This document shows positions 19,542 to 28,948 of a stretch of 64,000 nt of DNA, piece by piece; the stretch's first letter is position 1, and each line of letters starts with the position of its first letter. Source of the stretch: Nisaea nitritireducens (lineage in GTDB: Bacteria > Pseudomonadota > Alphaproteobacteria > Thalassobaculales > Thalassobaculaceae); the NCBI RefSeq assembly GCF_014904795.1, contig NZ_JACZFS010000008.1, forward strand, positions 1-64,000, in the 5' to 3' direction. The position numbers and the translations under genes were made by a program. The notes under the pieces are model-generated. The model saw only the letters and a list, made by a program, of their open reading frames with translations, was not told the DNA's origin and did no database searches.

Positions 19542-21545
19542 ATGAGTGAGCAAGTTTCCCCGTCGTCCGGCATGGATAACGACAATGATGGCGATGCCGG
19601 AGAAAAGCAGCGCACACGCGCGCTAAGCGGCGTTGCCAAATGGATCTTCATCCTGTTCACCGCGGCGGCCGTCCTGCTGTCCGTCAATCAGCTCTTCAAC
19701 TTTCAGTTCTTCGCCGGAGTTGTGATCCTGGAAGGACGTTATCTCTTCCTGCTCGCGGGATTATTCCTGTCTCTCACATTCCTGTCTTTCCCGCTGCGCG
19801 GTGAGGCAGGTGTCTCGGTTGCCTGGTATGACTGGGTGCTGGCCGGGCTGGCAGTGGGTGTCTCGGGCTATTTCGCTTACACGGCCGACCTCAGCCTTGA
19901 AGAGGGATGGGAATATGCGCCGCCGGAAACGGCCCGCTGGATTTCCTTCCTGTTCTGGGCGCTCATCATGGAGGCGACCCGGCGTGCTGGCGGTCTGGTG
20001 ATTTTCCTGATCGTCTTTGTGTTCTCGCTCTACCCGACTTTTGCCGACGTCATGCCGGGCCCGATATCGGGTTTCGCCCAGCCTTTCGTCGACGTGATCC
20101 CGTATCACATCATTTCCTCCGAGAGCTCTTTCGGCATCCCGATGCGGGCTTTCGGCAATCTGGTGATCGGCTTCATCATCTTCGGCGCGGCCCTGCAATA
20201 TACCGGTGGCGGCGCGTTCTTTAACAATCTGGCGCTGGCTCTTGTCGGCAACCTACGTGGCGGTGCGGCCAAGGTGGCGATCTTCGCCTCCGGCTTCATG
20301 GGCTCGCTTTCCGGCAGTGTTATCTCGAACGTGCTGACGACCGGCGCAATCTCCATCCCGGCGATGAAGAAGACCGGCTTCCCGGCACGCTATGCCGCCG
20401 GTACGGAAGCCTGCGCCTCAACGGGCGGCGTCCTCATGCCGCCGGTCATGGGCACCACGGCATTCGTTATGGCGTCCTTCCTTGGACGGCCCTATCTGGA
20501 AATCGCGGCTGCTGCGGCCATTCCGTCGCTGCTTTACTATTTCGGCCTGTTCATCCAGATCGATGCCTATGCGGCTCGCCACAATCTCAAGGGCATTCCG
20601 CGCGAGCAGTTGCCGTCAGTCTGGGAGACGATGAAAGAGGGCTGGTACTATCTCTTTGTCTTTGCCCTGCTGATCTTCCTGATGATGTTCCTGCGTCAGG
20701 AAACCTGGGCGCCGTTCTACGCGACAGCCCTGCTACTGATCATCAATCAGGTCTCTAAGAAACACCGGTTCGATCTGAAGGGGTTCTTCAATCTGGTCTA
20801 CAGCATCGGCCGCGGGCTGACAGAACTCGTCGCGGTGCTGCTTGGTATTGGCCTGATTGTGGGTGCTTTCTCGGCAACCGGACTTGCCGGAACTCTGGTC
20901 AACGACCTGATATTCCTCGCCGGCGGCTCTGTGTTCATGCTTCTGGTTATGGGGGCGATCACAAGCTTCATCTTCGGCATGGGGATGACGGTCACGGCCT
21001 GTTACATCTTCCTCGCGGTCGTGCTCGCTCCGGCTCTGGTGAAAGCTGGCCTGAACGAGTTGGCAGTGCACCTCTTCATTCTCTACTGGGGCATGGTGTC
21101 CTACATCACACCGCCGGTCGCGCTCGGTGCCTTTGCCGCGGCGACCATGGCCCGGACCAACGCGCTTGCCGCCGGTGTCGAAGCCATGCGCCTCGGCAGC
21201 ATCATCTATTTCGTGCCGTTCTTCTTCGTGCTCAATCCGGCGCTGATCGGTGAAGGTGATACGGCGGAGGTGATCGTTGTTCTGGCAACCGCGCTACTCG
21301 GTGTCTATCTCGTCGGCAGTGCCCTTCAGGGCTATATCGCCGGATTTGGCAGTATCGGGTCGGGGATGCTTCCGATGGCGGCACGAGGCCTTCTTCTGGT
21401 CGGCGGGTTGTTCTTTGCCGCGCCGGGGGACGTCATCCCAGGAGTGTCGCATCTGCACATGACGCTCATCGGCGGAGTTCTGAGCGTACCTGTTCTTCTC
21501 TTTGCCCGGATGAACCGACGGAGAGCGGAAGCGGCTATCGGATAG
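19542..21545 (+). CDS. TRAP transporter fused permease (small plus large subunit)
   Basis: A 667-residue inner-membrane protein with about 16-18 predicted spans. The N-terminal third (to about residue 200) corresponds to the DctQ-like small subunit and the rest to the DctM-like channel subunit. The segments GFMGSLSGSVISNVLTTGAIS, PPVMGTTAFVMASFLG and YITPPVALGAFAAATMA are typical of TAXI-TRAP fused permeases. It imports the substrate bound by the upstream protein using an ion gradient. A charged cytosolic tail of about 30 residues precedes the first span. It ends 393 bases before the dipeptidase gene. Confidence 0.92.
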   Translation: MSEQVSPSSGMDNDNDGDAGEKQRTRALSGVAKWIFILFTAAAVLLSVNQLFNFQFFAGVVILEGRYLFLLAGLFLSLTFLSFPLRGEAGVSVAWYDWVLAGLAVGVSGYFAYTADLSLEEGWEYAPPETARWISFLFWALIMEATRRAGGLVIFLIVFVFSLYPTFADVMPGPISGFAQPFVDVIPYHIISSESSFGIPMRAFGNLVIGFIIFGAALQYTGGGAFFNNLALALVGNLRGGAAKVAIFASGFMGSLSGSVISNVLTTGAISIPAMKKTGFPARYAAGTEACASTGGVLMPPVMGTTAFVMASFLGRPYLEIAAAAAIPSLLYYFGLFIQIDAYAARHNLKGIPREQLPSVWETMKEGWYYLFVFALLIFLMMFLRQETWAPFYATALLLIINQVSKKHRFDLKGFFNLVYSIGRGLTELVAVLLGIGLIVGAFSATGLAGTLVNDLIFLAGGSVFMLLVMGAITSFIFGMGMTVTACYIFLAVVLAPALVKAGLNELAVHLFILYWGMVSYITPPVALGAFAAATMARTNALAAGVEAMRLGSIIYFVPFFFVLNPALIGEGDTAEVIVVLATALLGVYLVGSALQGYIAGFGSIGSGMLPMAARGLLLVGGLFFAAPGDVIPGVSHLHMTLIGGVLSVPVLLFARMNRRRAEAAIG

Positions 21546-21938
21546 GGACGGAGTTTGGTGCGGCGGGGGACGGCTCCCGACTGGCCCGTCCTGCGGCGAA
21601 AGGCATCGGCTGTGCTGGTTTACCCTGCACTTCCGTTGCCATCCGCCGCCTGCCGCGCCGCACGCTCTATCTAGGTGAGTCGCATAACGAAGCGATTGCT
21701 TTTGCATGACTTTTTGATGTCGCTTAGTTATGAAATCCTTGGAATTTCCACGCAAGATCAAGGCTTCGGCGCTGACTGAAAACACCTGTGGCTGAAATCG
21801 ACTGGAAAAATACCCAGCCGGGCGCGACTATGCCTTTCCATATCCTGTGAACGGAAACAGGCCGCCCAATCCTTTGGACGGAATGCTGTACTGGTTCTGC
21901 GCCCCGTTCTCTCCACACGCCTGCCTGAAGGAAGCATC
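21546..21938. other. Gap between TRAP permease and dipeptidase, 393 bases
   Basis: I find no supportable gene in this stretch. Short frames on both strands lack ribosome-binding sites and family resemblance. The right half (about 21690-21800) is AT-richer and probably holds the dipeptidase promoter, but no clear -35/-10 pair stands out. There is no terminator-like hairpin directly after the permease, so read-through into the dipeptidase is possible. Confidence 0.45.
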
Positions 21939-22994
21939 ATGCCTGCTGACCTTATTCCCGTTTTTGATGGACATAACGATACGTTGCTCCGCCTTGTGCT
22001 GGCTGGTGGCAGTCGGGATGCGAAGAGCTTCTTCGTAGAAGGCAAGACTGGGCACATCGATCTTCCGCGCGCCCGTAAGGGAGGCTTTTGCGGCGGGCTC
22101 TTTGCCATGTTCACGCCATCCAGGCTGCTGGATGACGAAACGCTGGACCTGTCGCCGGACGACCCTGGAAACTTTGCACCGGTGTCGCGGGAAAACGCAG
22201 AGCCGTTTACCCGCAAGATGATCGATATGGCGCTCTCGATCGAGAGCCTGTCAGGCGGTGATGTCGTCATCGCTCATTCGGTCGGCGAAGCCCGGCGCGC
22301 GATGGCGGACGGAAAGCTGGCGATCATCCTTCACATCGAGGGGGTAGAATGTCTCAGCCCGGATCTCTCCAACTTGCACGAACTCTACCAGGCGGGATTG
22401 CGGTCGCTCGGGCCCGTCTGGAGCCGGAAGAACGCGTTTGCCGACGGTGTGCCGATGGATTTTCCGGGATCGCCGGATACCGGAAGCGGCCTGACGGAAG
22501 CGGGCAGGGATCTGATCCGTGCCTGCAATACGATGGGGATCATGGTGGATCTCTCGCATATCACCGAGAAAGGCTTCTGGGACATAGCGGAGCTCTCAAC
22601 CAAGCCACTGGTTGCATCCCATTCGAACGCGCACGCGATCTGCCAGTCGCCGCGCAATCTGACGGACAAGCAATTGGAGGCAGTCCGTGCGAGCGCGGGG
22701 CTCGTCGGCATCAATTTCCATGTCGGGTTCCTGAGGCCGGACGGGGCCAAGGACGAGCGAACCGATCTGGATCAGATCGTTGCGCATACGGATTATCTGC
22801 TGGAGAAGCTTGGCGAAGACGGCGTCGCTTTTGGCTCGGACTTCGATGGTTGTACGGTGCCGGCGGCGCTTGGAGATGCCGCTGGCATGCCACGTCTGAT
22901 CGAAAGGTATAGGCAGGCAGGGTATGGTGAGACGCTGATCCGCAAGATTGCTGCGGAGAACTGGCTCTCACTGCTGGAACGGACCGGTCTCTAG
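21939..22994 (+). CDS. Membrane dipeptidase family (peptidase M19)
   Basis: A 351-residue zinc dipeptidase of the renal dipeptidase family. Metal ligands are visible as H12 and D14 (FDGHNDTLLRL), the Glu in ILHIEGVE, the His pair in VASHSNAHAI and the Asp in GSDFDGC. The enzyme cleaves L-L or L-D dipeptides, and some bacterial members act on other amide substrates. There is no signal peptide, so it is cytosolic. GAAGGA lies 6 nt before the ATG. Placement after the TAXI-TRAP genes suggests it may process what they import; this is inference. Confidence 0.9.
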   Translation: MPADLIPVFDGHNDTLLRLVLAGGSRDAKSFFVEGKTGHIDLPRARKGGFCGGLFAMFTPSRLLDDETLDLSPDDPGNFAPVSRENAEPFTRKMIDMALSIESLSGGDVVIAHSVGEARRAMADGKLAIILHIEGVECLSPDLSNLHELYQAGLRSLGPVWSRKNAFADGVPMDFPGSPDTGSGLTEAGRDLIRACNTMGIMVDLSHITEKGFWDIAELSTKPLVASHSNAHAICQSPRNLTDKQLEAVRASAGLVGINFHVGFLRPDGAKDERTDLDQIVAHTDYLLEKLGEDGVAFGSDFDGCTVPAALGDAAGMPRLIERYRQAGYGETLIRKIAAENWLSLLERTGL

Positions 22995-23016
22995 GGCGCG
23001 TTAACGGGAGAGAGGT

Positions 23017-23046
23017 CGTCCCGGACCCCTGATGGAGTCCGGGACG
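23017..23046. terminator. Hairpin between convergent dipeptidase and cold-shock genes
   Basis: A perfect 10-base stem CGTCCCGGAC (23017-23026) and GTCCGGGACG (23037-23046) with a 10-base loop. It sits in the 62-base gap between the two convergent genes. It lacks a T-run on either strand, so termination may be weak or factor-assisted. Confidence 0.6.
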
Positions 23047-23056
23047 TGAATGTCGA

Positions 23057-23266
23057 TTAGTCGACTTTCAGATTGGCGGCAAAAGCCCGGCCACGGCGGG
23101 AATCTTCTTCAAGATCGAACGTGATCTTGGTGCCGTCCGGCAGGTCGCTCAGACCAGCGGTCTGAAGAGCGGTGATGTGAACGAACACATCGGCGCCGCC
23201 ATCATCCGGCTTGATGAATCCGTAGCCTTTGGTGGTGTTGAACCACTTAACTGTTCCTGTCGCCAT
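23057..23266 (-). CDS. Cold-shock domain protein (CspA family)
   Basis: A 69-residue single-stranded nucleic-acid-binding protein. The RNA-binding motifs KGYGFI (RNP1) and DVFVHI (RNP2) are intact, and GTVKWFN opens the fold. Such proteins melt RNA structure and act as RNA chaperones; not all are cold-induced. AAGGAGA precedes the ATG. It lies 76 bases downstream of the DEAD-box helicase gene on the same strand, so the two RNA remodelling proteins may be co-expressed. Confidence 0.95.
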   Translation of the reverse strand: MATGTVKWFNTTKGYGFIKPDDGGADVFVHITALQTAGLSDLPDGTKITFDLEEDSRRGRAFAANLKVD

Positions 23267-23342
23267 TTTCGTCTCCTTGTTAAATCAATGGCAATTTCAT
23301 GGCCGGCCCGGCCCCCCAGGTCGGCCGTGAGTCGAACGCCGC

Positions 23343-24752
23343 CTATGCAGCCTCGCGGCGTTTCGATTGCTTGCGCCGGAGAGTGTTTTCACCCCCGCCG
23401 CCATTCGGTTTCCCGTGTGCGGGCTTCGGCTTGTTGCCTGGCTTCTGCGGACGGTGGTTTGACTTCTCGTTCGATCCGTTACCGCCGCCATTGCCGTCTT
23501 TCTTCGCGAAAGACTGGCCGCCACGCCGCTTCGGACCACGGCCTTTGCCGGATCCGTTCGGACGCTGGCCGCGACGGTTGCCACCGTCGTTCGCCGGACG
23601 ACGCTCGGGAGCGGTTCCGCCGATCACTTCGATCCGTTGTCCCGTGAGACGTTCGATATCGAGCAAATAGGCGAACTCGTCCGGATCGCAGAGCGACAGC
23701 GCTGCGCCGTCGGTACCGGCCCGGGCCGTGCGGCCGATGCGGTGCACATAGCTTTCGGGCTCGTTCGGCAGCTCGAAGTTGATCACATGGGTGACGTCGC
23801 TGACATCGATCCCGCGTGCGGCGATATCCGTTGCGACGAGCGCACGGCAGGCACCGTTACGGAACCTTTGCAGGGCACGCTGGCGCGCGCTCTGGGTCTT
23901 GTTGCCATGCAGGGCTTCGGATTCGATACCGGAGGCCGTGAGCATCTTCGCAACCCGGTCCGCTTTGTGCTTGGTCCGGGTGAAAATGATGACCTTGTTG
24001 AAGTCGGGGTTCGACAGAACCTCGAGCAGGAGACCCTGCTTGGCGGAAGCCGGGACGTGGTGCACGGTCTGGTGAATGCGTTCCACGGTGAGCTGTTCCG
24101 GCGTCACTTCGACACGACCGGGTTCTTTCAGCAGGAACTGCGCCAGCTGTTCGACCTTCGGCGGCATGGTGGCGGAGAACAACAGGCTCTGCCGGGCCGA
24201 CGGAACCAGCTTCGCGACTTTCCGCACGTCATGGATAAAGCCCATGTCGAGCATCCGGTCAGCTTCGTCGAGCACCAGGTGCGAGACAGAGCCGAGGCTG
24301 ACGCAATCGCGTTCCACGAGGTCGAGCAGGCGGCCTGGTGTCGCGATCAGAATGTCTGCGCCGCGGCCGAGTGCGGCTCTCTGCGGGCCGAAGGCGACGC
24401 CGCCAACGACGACAACCTTCCGCAAGCCGAGATGGCGTGTATAGGTCGCAATGCTCTCGCCGATCTGGACCGCGAGTTCGCGGGTCGGGGCGAGGACAAG
24501 GGCGCGAACGGTTTTCGGCGGCAGCTTGCGCCGGCCGGCTTTGTCCGCTTCGGCAAGGTGATGCAATATCGGCAGCGAGAACGCGGCCGTCTTACCCGTG
24601 CCGGTCTGAGCGATCGCGAGCAGGTCGCGCCGGTCCAGAACCAAGGGTATTGATTGCTGTTGGATGGGAGTCGGGGTTTCGTATCCAGCGTCTTTCAAAG
24701 CACGCAGGATGGGCTCGCACAAGGCGAGCTCTGAAAAGGTGGTAGAAGTCAC
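23343..24752 (-). CDS. DEAD-box RNA helicase, RhlE-like
   Basis: An ATP-dependent RNA helicase of about 469 residues. All core motifs are present: AQTGTGKT (I), PTRELA (Ia), DEAD (II, in LVLDEADRMLDMGF), SAT (III), ARGIDV (V) and HRIGRTARAG (VI). A basic Gly/Arg/Lys-rich tail of about 95 residues follows and probably binds RNA non-specifically. The start is uncertain. I prefer the GTG at 24752 (VTSTTFSELAL) because homologues begin close to FSEL; the open frame extends to 24863 with unconserved residues, and no clear ribosome-binding site marks either. It is grouped with the cold-shock gene downstream. Confidence 0.88.
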   Translation of the reverse strand: MTSTTFSELALCEPILRALKDAGYETPTPIQQQSIPLVLDRRDLLAIAQTGTGKTAAFSLPILHHLAEADKAGRRKLPPKTVRALVLAPTRELAVQIGESIATYTRHLGLRKVVVVGGVAFGPQRAALGRGADILIATPGRLLDLVERDCVSLGSVSHLVLDEADRMLDMGFIHDVRKVAKLVPSARQSLLFSATMPPKVEQLAQFLLKEPGRVEVTPEQLTVERIHQTVHHVPASAKQGLLLEVLSNPDFNKVIIFTRTKHKADRVAKMLTASGIESEALHGNKTQSARQRALQRFRNGACRALVATDIAARGIDVSDVTHVINFELPNEPESYVHRIGRTARAGTDGAALSLCDPDEFAYLLDIERLTGQRIEVIGGTAPERRPANDGGNRRGQRPNGSGKGRGPKRRGGQSFAKKDGNGGGNGSNEKSNHRPQKPGNKPKPAHGKPNGGGGENTLRRKQSKRREAA

Positions 24753-25006
24753 AGAGTCATTTGGTCCATTGCAACGTAGCGCTATCGGGTCCGTAGACCA
24801 TAGACAGGGCATCGTATCTAGCCGTCTTCCACGCGCACTTGGAGCAAACGGAGATTTATCCAATTGTGGGGTAACAGAAAGTCCTACTAAGACCGTCGCG
24901 CGATTACCCCACGTCGGGCATAGAATTGATGGTTAAAATGAGAGAAGTCAAGGTTTTGATTTAGCATAGCAGGAATGTGCGGCACACCGGAGTCACTCCG
25001 AATTCT

Positions 25007-26560
25007 TCAAGCTGCGTCGATTACGTCCGCCTGTTGTTTCAGTTGAGCCTTCAGAATTTTGCCAGTCGCGGTGGCCGGAAGAGATTGCAGGAAAACATAG
25101 TGGCTGGGGCATTTATAGGGCGCGAGATTCGCCCGCATATGGGCATCCAGTGTGTCTTTCTCGATTACACGACCGGCTATGGGTTGGATAAACGCCACTA
25201 CTTCCTCGTTATCTCCCGCTGTGCGGCCGACGACGGCTGACAGGGCGATGTCGGGATGCTCTGCGAGGACACCCTCTACCTCGGCCGGATAGACGTTGAA
25301 GCCCGACCGGATGATCAGCTCTTTCAGGCGACCGACGACATAGAGATTGCCGGCGGTGTCCGTCCGTCCGAGATCGCCGGATTTGAACCATCCATCCGAC
25401 GTGATGACCTGGGCGGTCTGTTCGGCATCGCGATAATAGCCCTTCATGACATTCGGGCCGCGGATCCAGATTTCGCCGACTTCACCGATCTGCTTCGGCA
25501 GACCGGTATCCCGGTCCGCGATCCGGAATTCGACGCCGGGGATCGCCGGGCCGACGGTTTCGTCATGCGCCGGAGCTTCCATGCGTGTGGTGGTCACCGT
25601 GGGCGCGGTTTCGGTCAGGCCATAGCCGTTGTGCAGGGGTTGTTTCCACATCGCTTCGACTCTGGTCTTGATCGCAAGGTCGAGCGGGGCGCCGCCGGCG
25701 GAGAGATAGCGCAATTTGGGCGCGGGCAGGGGAGCGCCGTTCTTCGATGCCAGTTCCAACAGGTGGGCATACATCGCCGGGACACCCTGGAAGATGGTGA
25801 CGCCGTCTTCGGCGAGGGCCCGGGCGGCATCTTTCGGCGCAAATCTGGAGACGGTGTGCAAGTGCCCGCCATGAGCGAGGGTGCCGAGAAACACGGAGGC
25901 AAGGCCGAAGACATGCGATGTAGGGAGGACGCCATAGGCGAGATCTTCCGGACCGATTGCGCGGATGCTGCCGGAAACCTCGGCAATGAACAGCAGGTTG
26001 TCGTGGGTCAGCATGACCCCCTTGGGCTGCCCGGTCGTACCCGACGTGTAGATCAGGGCGGCGACCTGATCGGCTCCGTCCCGGCCGAGCGGCTCTGCCA
26101 CGGCGGCTTCATTCAGCGGCGCAATCTGCACACCGGTCAGGGGAGCCATATCAAATGGCACGGCACCGGCGGTTGCCGCATGGGCGGCCGCGTCCGGTGA
26201 GACGCCGGTGGTGTAAAGGGTGGTCCGGGCGCCCGCATGCTCCGTGATCTTGTGGATTTCGTTGCCGGTGAGCCGGGCATTGACCAGCACGGTCCAGGCG
26301 CCGATCCGGGACAGCGCGAAAATCAGGACCTGCAAAGCGGCCGCGTTCTCGTTGACCAGCACGACCCGGTCGCCACCGCGCACACCGTAGAGCCTCAAGG
26401 CATCGGCTGTCTTGTCGACGGCCTCTTTCAGGCCGCGTCCATCAAGCGCGATTTCCGCATCGCTCAAGAGGAGGCGGTCTGTGGCGTCATCCGCTCTGCG
26501 GTCGACAACATCGTGGAGGTACGAGCCTTTGGAAAAGCTGCGTTCTAAACTCTCGGTCAT
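25007..26560 (-). CDS. AMP-forming acyl-CoA ligase (long-chain fatty acid-CoA ligase type)
   Basis: A 517-residue ANL-superfamily enzyme that activates a carboxylic acid via an acyl-AMP to its CoA thioester. The P-loop ALIYTSGTTGQPKGVMLTH, the NGYGLTETAPT motif, the hinge GWFKSGDLG and the C-terminal lysine in ATGKILKAQ are visible. The start at 26560 (MTESLERS) was chosen because the 64 residues before it are non-coding in character. It is 52 bases downstream of the IclR regulator on the same strand. The acid substrate is not evident; medium- or short-chain acids are as likely as long-chain ones. Confidence 0.9.
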   Translation of the reverse strand: MTESLERSFSKGSYLHDVVDRRADDATDRLLLSDAEIALDGRGLKEAVDKTADALRLYGVRGGDRVVLVNENAAALQVLIFALSRIGAWTVLVNARLTGNEIHKITEHAGARTTLYTTGVSPDAAAHAATAGAVPFDMAPLTGVQIAPLNEAAVAEPLGRDGADQVAALIYTSGTTGQPKGVMLTHDNLLFIAEVSGSIRAIGPEDLAYGVLPTSHVFGLASVFLGTLAHGGHLHTVSRFAPKDAARALAEDGVTIFQGVPAMYAHLLELASKNGAPLPAPKLRYLSAGGAPLDLAIKTRVEAMWKQPLHNGYGLTETAPTVTTTRMEAPAHDETVGPAIPGVEFRIADRDTGLPKQIGEVGEIWIRGPNVMKGYYRDAEQTAQVITSDGWFKSGDLGRTDTAGNLYVVGRLKELIIRSGFNVYPAEVEGVLAEHPDIALSAVVGRTAGDNEEVVAFIQPIAGRVIEKDTLDAHMRANLAPYKCPSHYVFLQSLPATATGKILKAQLKQQADVIDAA

Positions 26561-26612
26561 TTCAGGTCCGTCCGGGTCGGCAGGCAAGCTGGTGGCTGGT
26601 GGTGGAATTGGT

Positions 26613-27428
26613 TCAGGTGTTCGAGGCGACCACGCGAATACTCTGGCTACCCATGGTGAGGGTCTCCGCCAGTCGGACCAAGCGCGGTCCGAGGTCGGTC
26701 TCGAGCTTTTCGCGGGACAACAGGAAGCTTGGGCCACCGCAATTGAGGGCAAATACCGCCGAGCGGTCCGGCATGATCACGGGAACGCCGACGGCATGCA
26801 CATCCTTGTGCCAGTCGGCGAGGGAGAATGTGAAGCCGTAGGTAGCGATATCCTCTACCGCCTGATCGACGCCGTCTTTCACCCGCGCGAAGCGTTCCGG
26901 GTCCTTGCGCTTGATGTGGTCCATCAGATACTCGCGCTCATCCGCGGGCAGTGCAGCGAGAAAAGCGCGACCCATAGCCGTTTCCGCGATTGGAAGCCGG
27001 GAGCCGACATCGAGGCGCAGCGTCAGTGCACCATCCCCGCGACAGGTTTCCAGATAAAGCATCTCCAGCCGGTCACGCGTGCCGAGCGAGATCGCCGCGT
27101 CCACATCATTCGCCATCTGCTGCATCAGCGGCCGGGCCCGGGCGCGGATATCGAGATTGGAAAGGAACGAGTATCCGAGAGACAGCACGCTTGGGCCCAG
27201 TTGATACAGCCCGGTGCTTTCATCCAGGGTCAGATAGTCGAGCTTCGTCAGTGTGTGTGTCAGGCGCGAGATCGTCGGCTTGGGCAGCTTGGTCCGCTCC
27301 GCGAGCTCCTGATTGCCGAGGCCGCCGTCACCAGGCTTGAAGGCGCGCAGAATTTCGAGACCGCGGGCAAGGGCGGTAACAAACTGGCGATCCTTGTCGT
27401 CGTCATTCTGGTCGGTGTTGTTGGGCAT
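26613..27428 (-). CDS. IclR-family transcriptional regulator
   Basis: A 271-residue regulator. The N-terminal winged helix (about residues 15-80, RGLEILRAF then LAERTKLPKPTISRLTHTL) is followed by the IclR effector-binding domain (about 90-265). It is first in a likely two-gene operon with the acyl-CoA ligase and diverges from the ynjBCD-type importer. A 7-base palindrome at 27541-27557 between them is a good operator candidate. The effector is probably the acid or CoA ester handled by the ligase, or the importer substrate. Whether it activates or represses cannot be told. Confidence 0.92.
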   Translation of the reverse strand: MPNNTDQNDDDKDRQFVTALARGLEILRAFKPGDGGLGNQELAERTKLPKPTISRLTHTLTKLDYLTLDESTGLYQLGPSVLSLGYSFLSNLDIRARARPLMQQMANDVDAAISLGTRDRLEMLYLETCRGDGALTLRLDVGSRLPIAETAMGRAFLAALPADEREYLMDHIKRKDPERFARVKDGVDQAVEDIATYGFTFSLADWHKDVHAVGVPVIMPDRSAVFALNCGGPSFLLSREKLETDLGPRLVRLAETLTMGSQSIRVVASNT

Positions 27429-27540
27429 CGTGCCTGGCCGTTTCCTTCTCTCCGCCAGAACCTTAAGGCCCCGGCCCTGCCTCTCGTTATCGGGCAGGTT
27501 CAGCTGAAATATGCCACGCCCGATACGCCAAGGTCAATTT

Positions 27541-27557
27541 GCGGAACGCTGTTCCGC
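27541..27557. promoter_or_regulatory. Candidate IclR operator
   Basis: Perfect palindrome GCGGAAC-GCT-GTTCCGC, 113 bases before the IclR start and 146 bases before the ynjB-like start. A weaker related word, CGCGGAAACAG, follows at 27575-27585. IclR regulators commonly bind palindromes of this size in divergent promoters. Direct binding is inferred. Confidence 0.55.
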
Positions 27558-27702
27558 GTGTCGAAACTGTTGTCGCGGAAACAGTGCGAAACGTGCGTAG
27601 GAGAAGCTACTCTGTGCTCGCGGCGATGTCATTTCGGTCTGCGAGCGAGCTGTACTAGCGTCGCGTCGCTTAACACCTGCTGGCAGCAATGGAGTTTCTC
27701 TC

Positions 27703-28923
27703 GTGCTTTATAGACGCGGCTTTGCGGCGCTTACCCTGGTTTTCGGGCTTTTGGGCGGATTGTCACCGGTTGGGGCGGCGGATGCTGTCAAGGAATGGAA
27801 GCAGGTGCTCGATACAGCCCGCGGCCAGACCGTTTACTGGAATGCCTGGGGCGGTGATTCGCGAATCAACGCCTACATCGATTGGGCAGGTGAGCAGGTC
27901 GAGGAGCGCTTTGGCATTTCCCTGGTGCATGTGAAGCTGACCGACACGGCGGAAGCGGTCGCCCGCGTTCTGGCAGAAAAGTCCGCCGGGCGCACTGAAG
28001 GCGGCGCCGTCGATCTTATCTGGATCAATGGCGAGAATTTCGCAGCGATGAAGCGGAATGGTCTGCTGTTCGGGCCGTGGCTTGGCCGGTTGCCGAATCA
28101 CGCGTTGACCGATCCTGTGAACAATCCGGATCTCGGTCTTGATTTCGGGGTTCCTGTCGACGGGCTGGAGATGCCGTGGGCGCGGGCCCGACTGGTTTTC
28201 TATCGTGATACGGCGATTTTGCCCGAACCTCCCGCCACCTCGGACGCTTTGCTCGCCTGGGCACAGGAGAATCGGGGCCGTTTCACATACCCACTGCCGC
28301 CGAGCTTTCTCGGAACAACCTTTCTCAAGCAGATATTGATTGAGCGTGTCGCCGACAAATCCTCCCTCTACAAGCCGGTTTCGGAGAGCGATTTCGCTGC
28401 CGTGTCCCAGCCGCTCTGGGATTATCTGGATCTGCTTCATCCCGCTCTCTGGCGGCAGGCGCGCAGTTTTCCGAAGAATGCCGGCGGTATGCGCCGCCTG
28501 ATGAGCGACGGGGAAATTGATATAGCCTTCGCCTTCAGCCAGTCAGAAGCATCGGCGGGAATCGATAGTGGCGAGCTGCCGGAAACGGTGCGCAACTACG
28601 TCTTTGACGAGGGTACCATCGGCAATGTCAGCTTCGTTGCCATTCCGTTCAACGCGGCCCACAGCGACGCGGCGATGGTCCTCGCGAATTTCCTGCTCTC
28701 GCCAGAAGCGCAGATGCGCAAGCAGGACCCGGCACATTGGGGCTCCGCCACGGTTCTCTCTCTCGGCCAGCTGAAGAAAGAAGAAGCGGACGCGATCCGC
28801 GGCCTTGATCTCGGCCCGGCGGCGCTTCCGGCGGATAAGCTCGGGGCCATGCTGGCCGAACCGCATCCGAGTTGGACCGAAGCGCTTGAGGCCGAATGGG
28901 TGCGGCGGTACGGAGTACGGTGA
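27703..28923 (+). CDS. ABC transporter substrate-binding protein, YnjB-like
   Basis: A 406-residue periplasmic binding protein with a signal peptide (about residues 1-25, ending GAA before DA). The mature part opens with GQTVYWNAWGGDSRINAYIDW, typical of the YnjB family. That family sits with a two-domain permease and an ATPase and is related to thiamine/iron-type importers. The start is GTG, with GGAG 8 nt upstream. It is the first gene of a three-gene operon. The substrate of YnjBCD systems is not established; thiamine-like compounds or sulfur compounds have been suggested. Confidence 0.85.
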   Translation: MLYRRGFAALTLVFGLLGGLSPVGAADAVKEWKQVLDTARGQTVYWNAWGGDSRINAYIDWAGEQVEERFGISLVHVKLTDTAEAVARVLAEKSAGRTEGGAVDLIWINGENFAAMKRNGLLFGPWLGRLPNHALTDPVNNPDLGLDFGVPVDGLEMPWARARLVFYRDTAILPEPPATSDALLAWAQENRGRFTYPLPPSFLGTTFLKQILIERVADKSSLYKPVSESDFAAVSQPLWDYLDLLHPALWRQARSFPKNAGGMRRLMSDGEIDIAFAFSQSEASAGIDSGELPETVRNYVFDEGTIGNVSFVAIPFNAAHSDAAMVLANFLLSPEAQMRKQDPAHWGSATVLSLGQLKKEEADAIRGLDLGPAALPADKLGAMLAEPHPSWTEALEAEWVRRYGVR

Positions 28924-28948
28924 CACTTTCACCGCCGGTGCCGACTGC

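Noticed and set aside
23637-24653. A 338-residue open frame antisense to the DEAD-box helicase
   Set aside because: The helicase motifs fix the real coding strand; the antisense protein has no recognisable domain.
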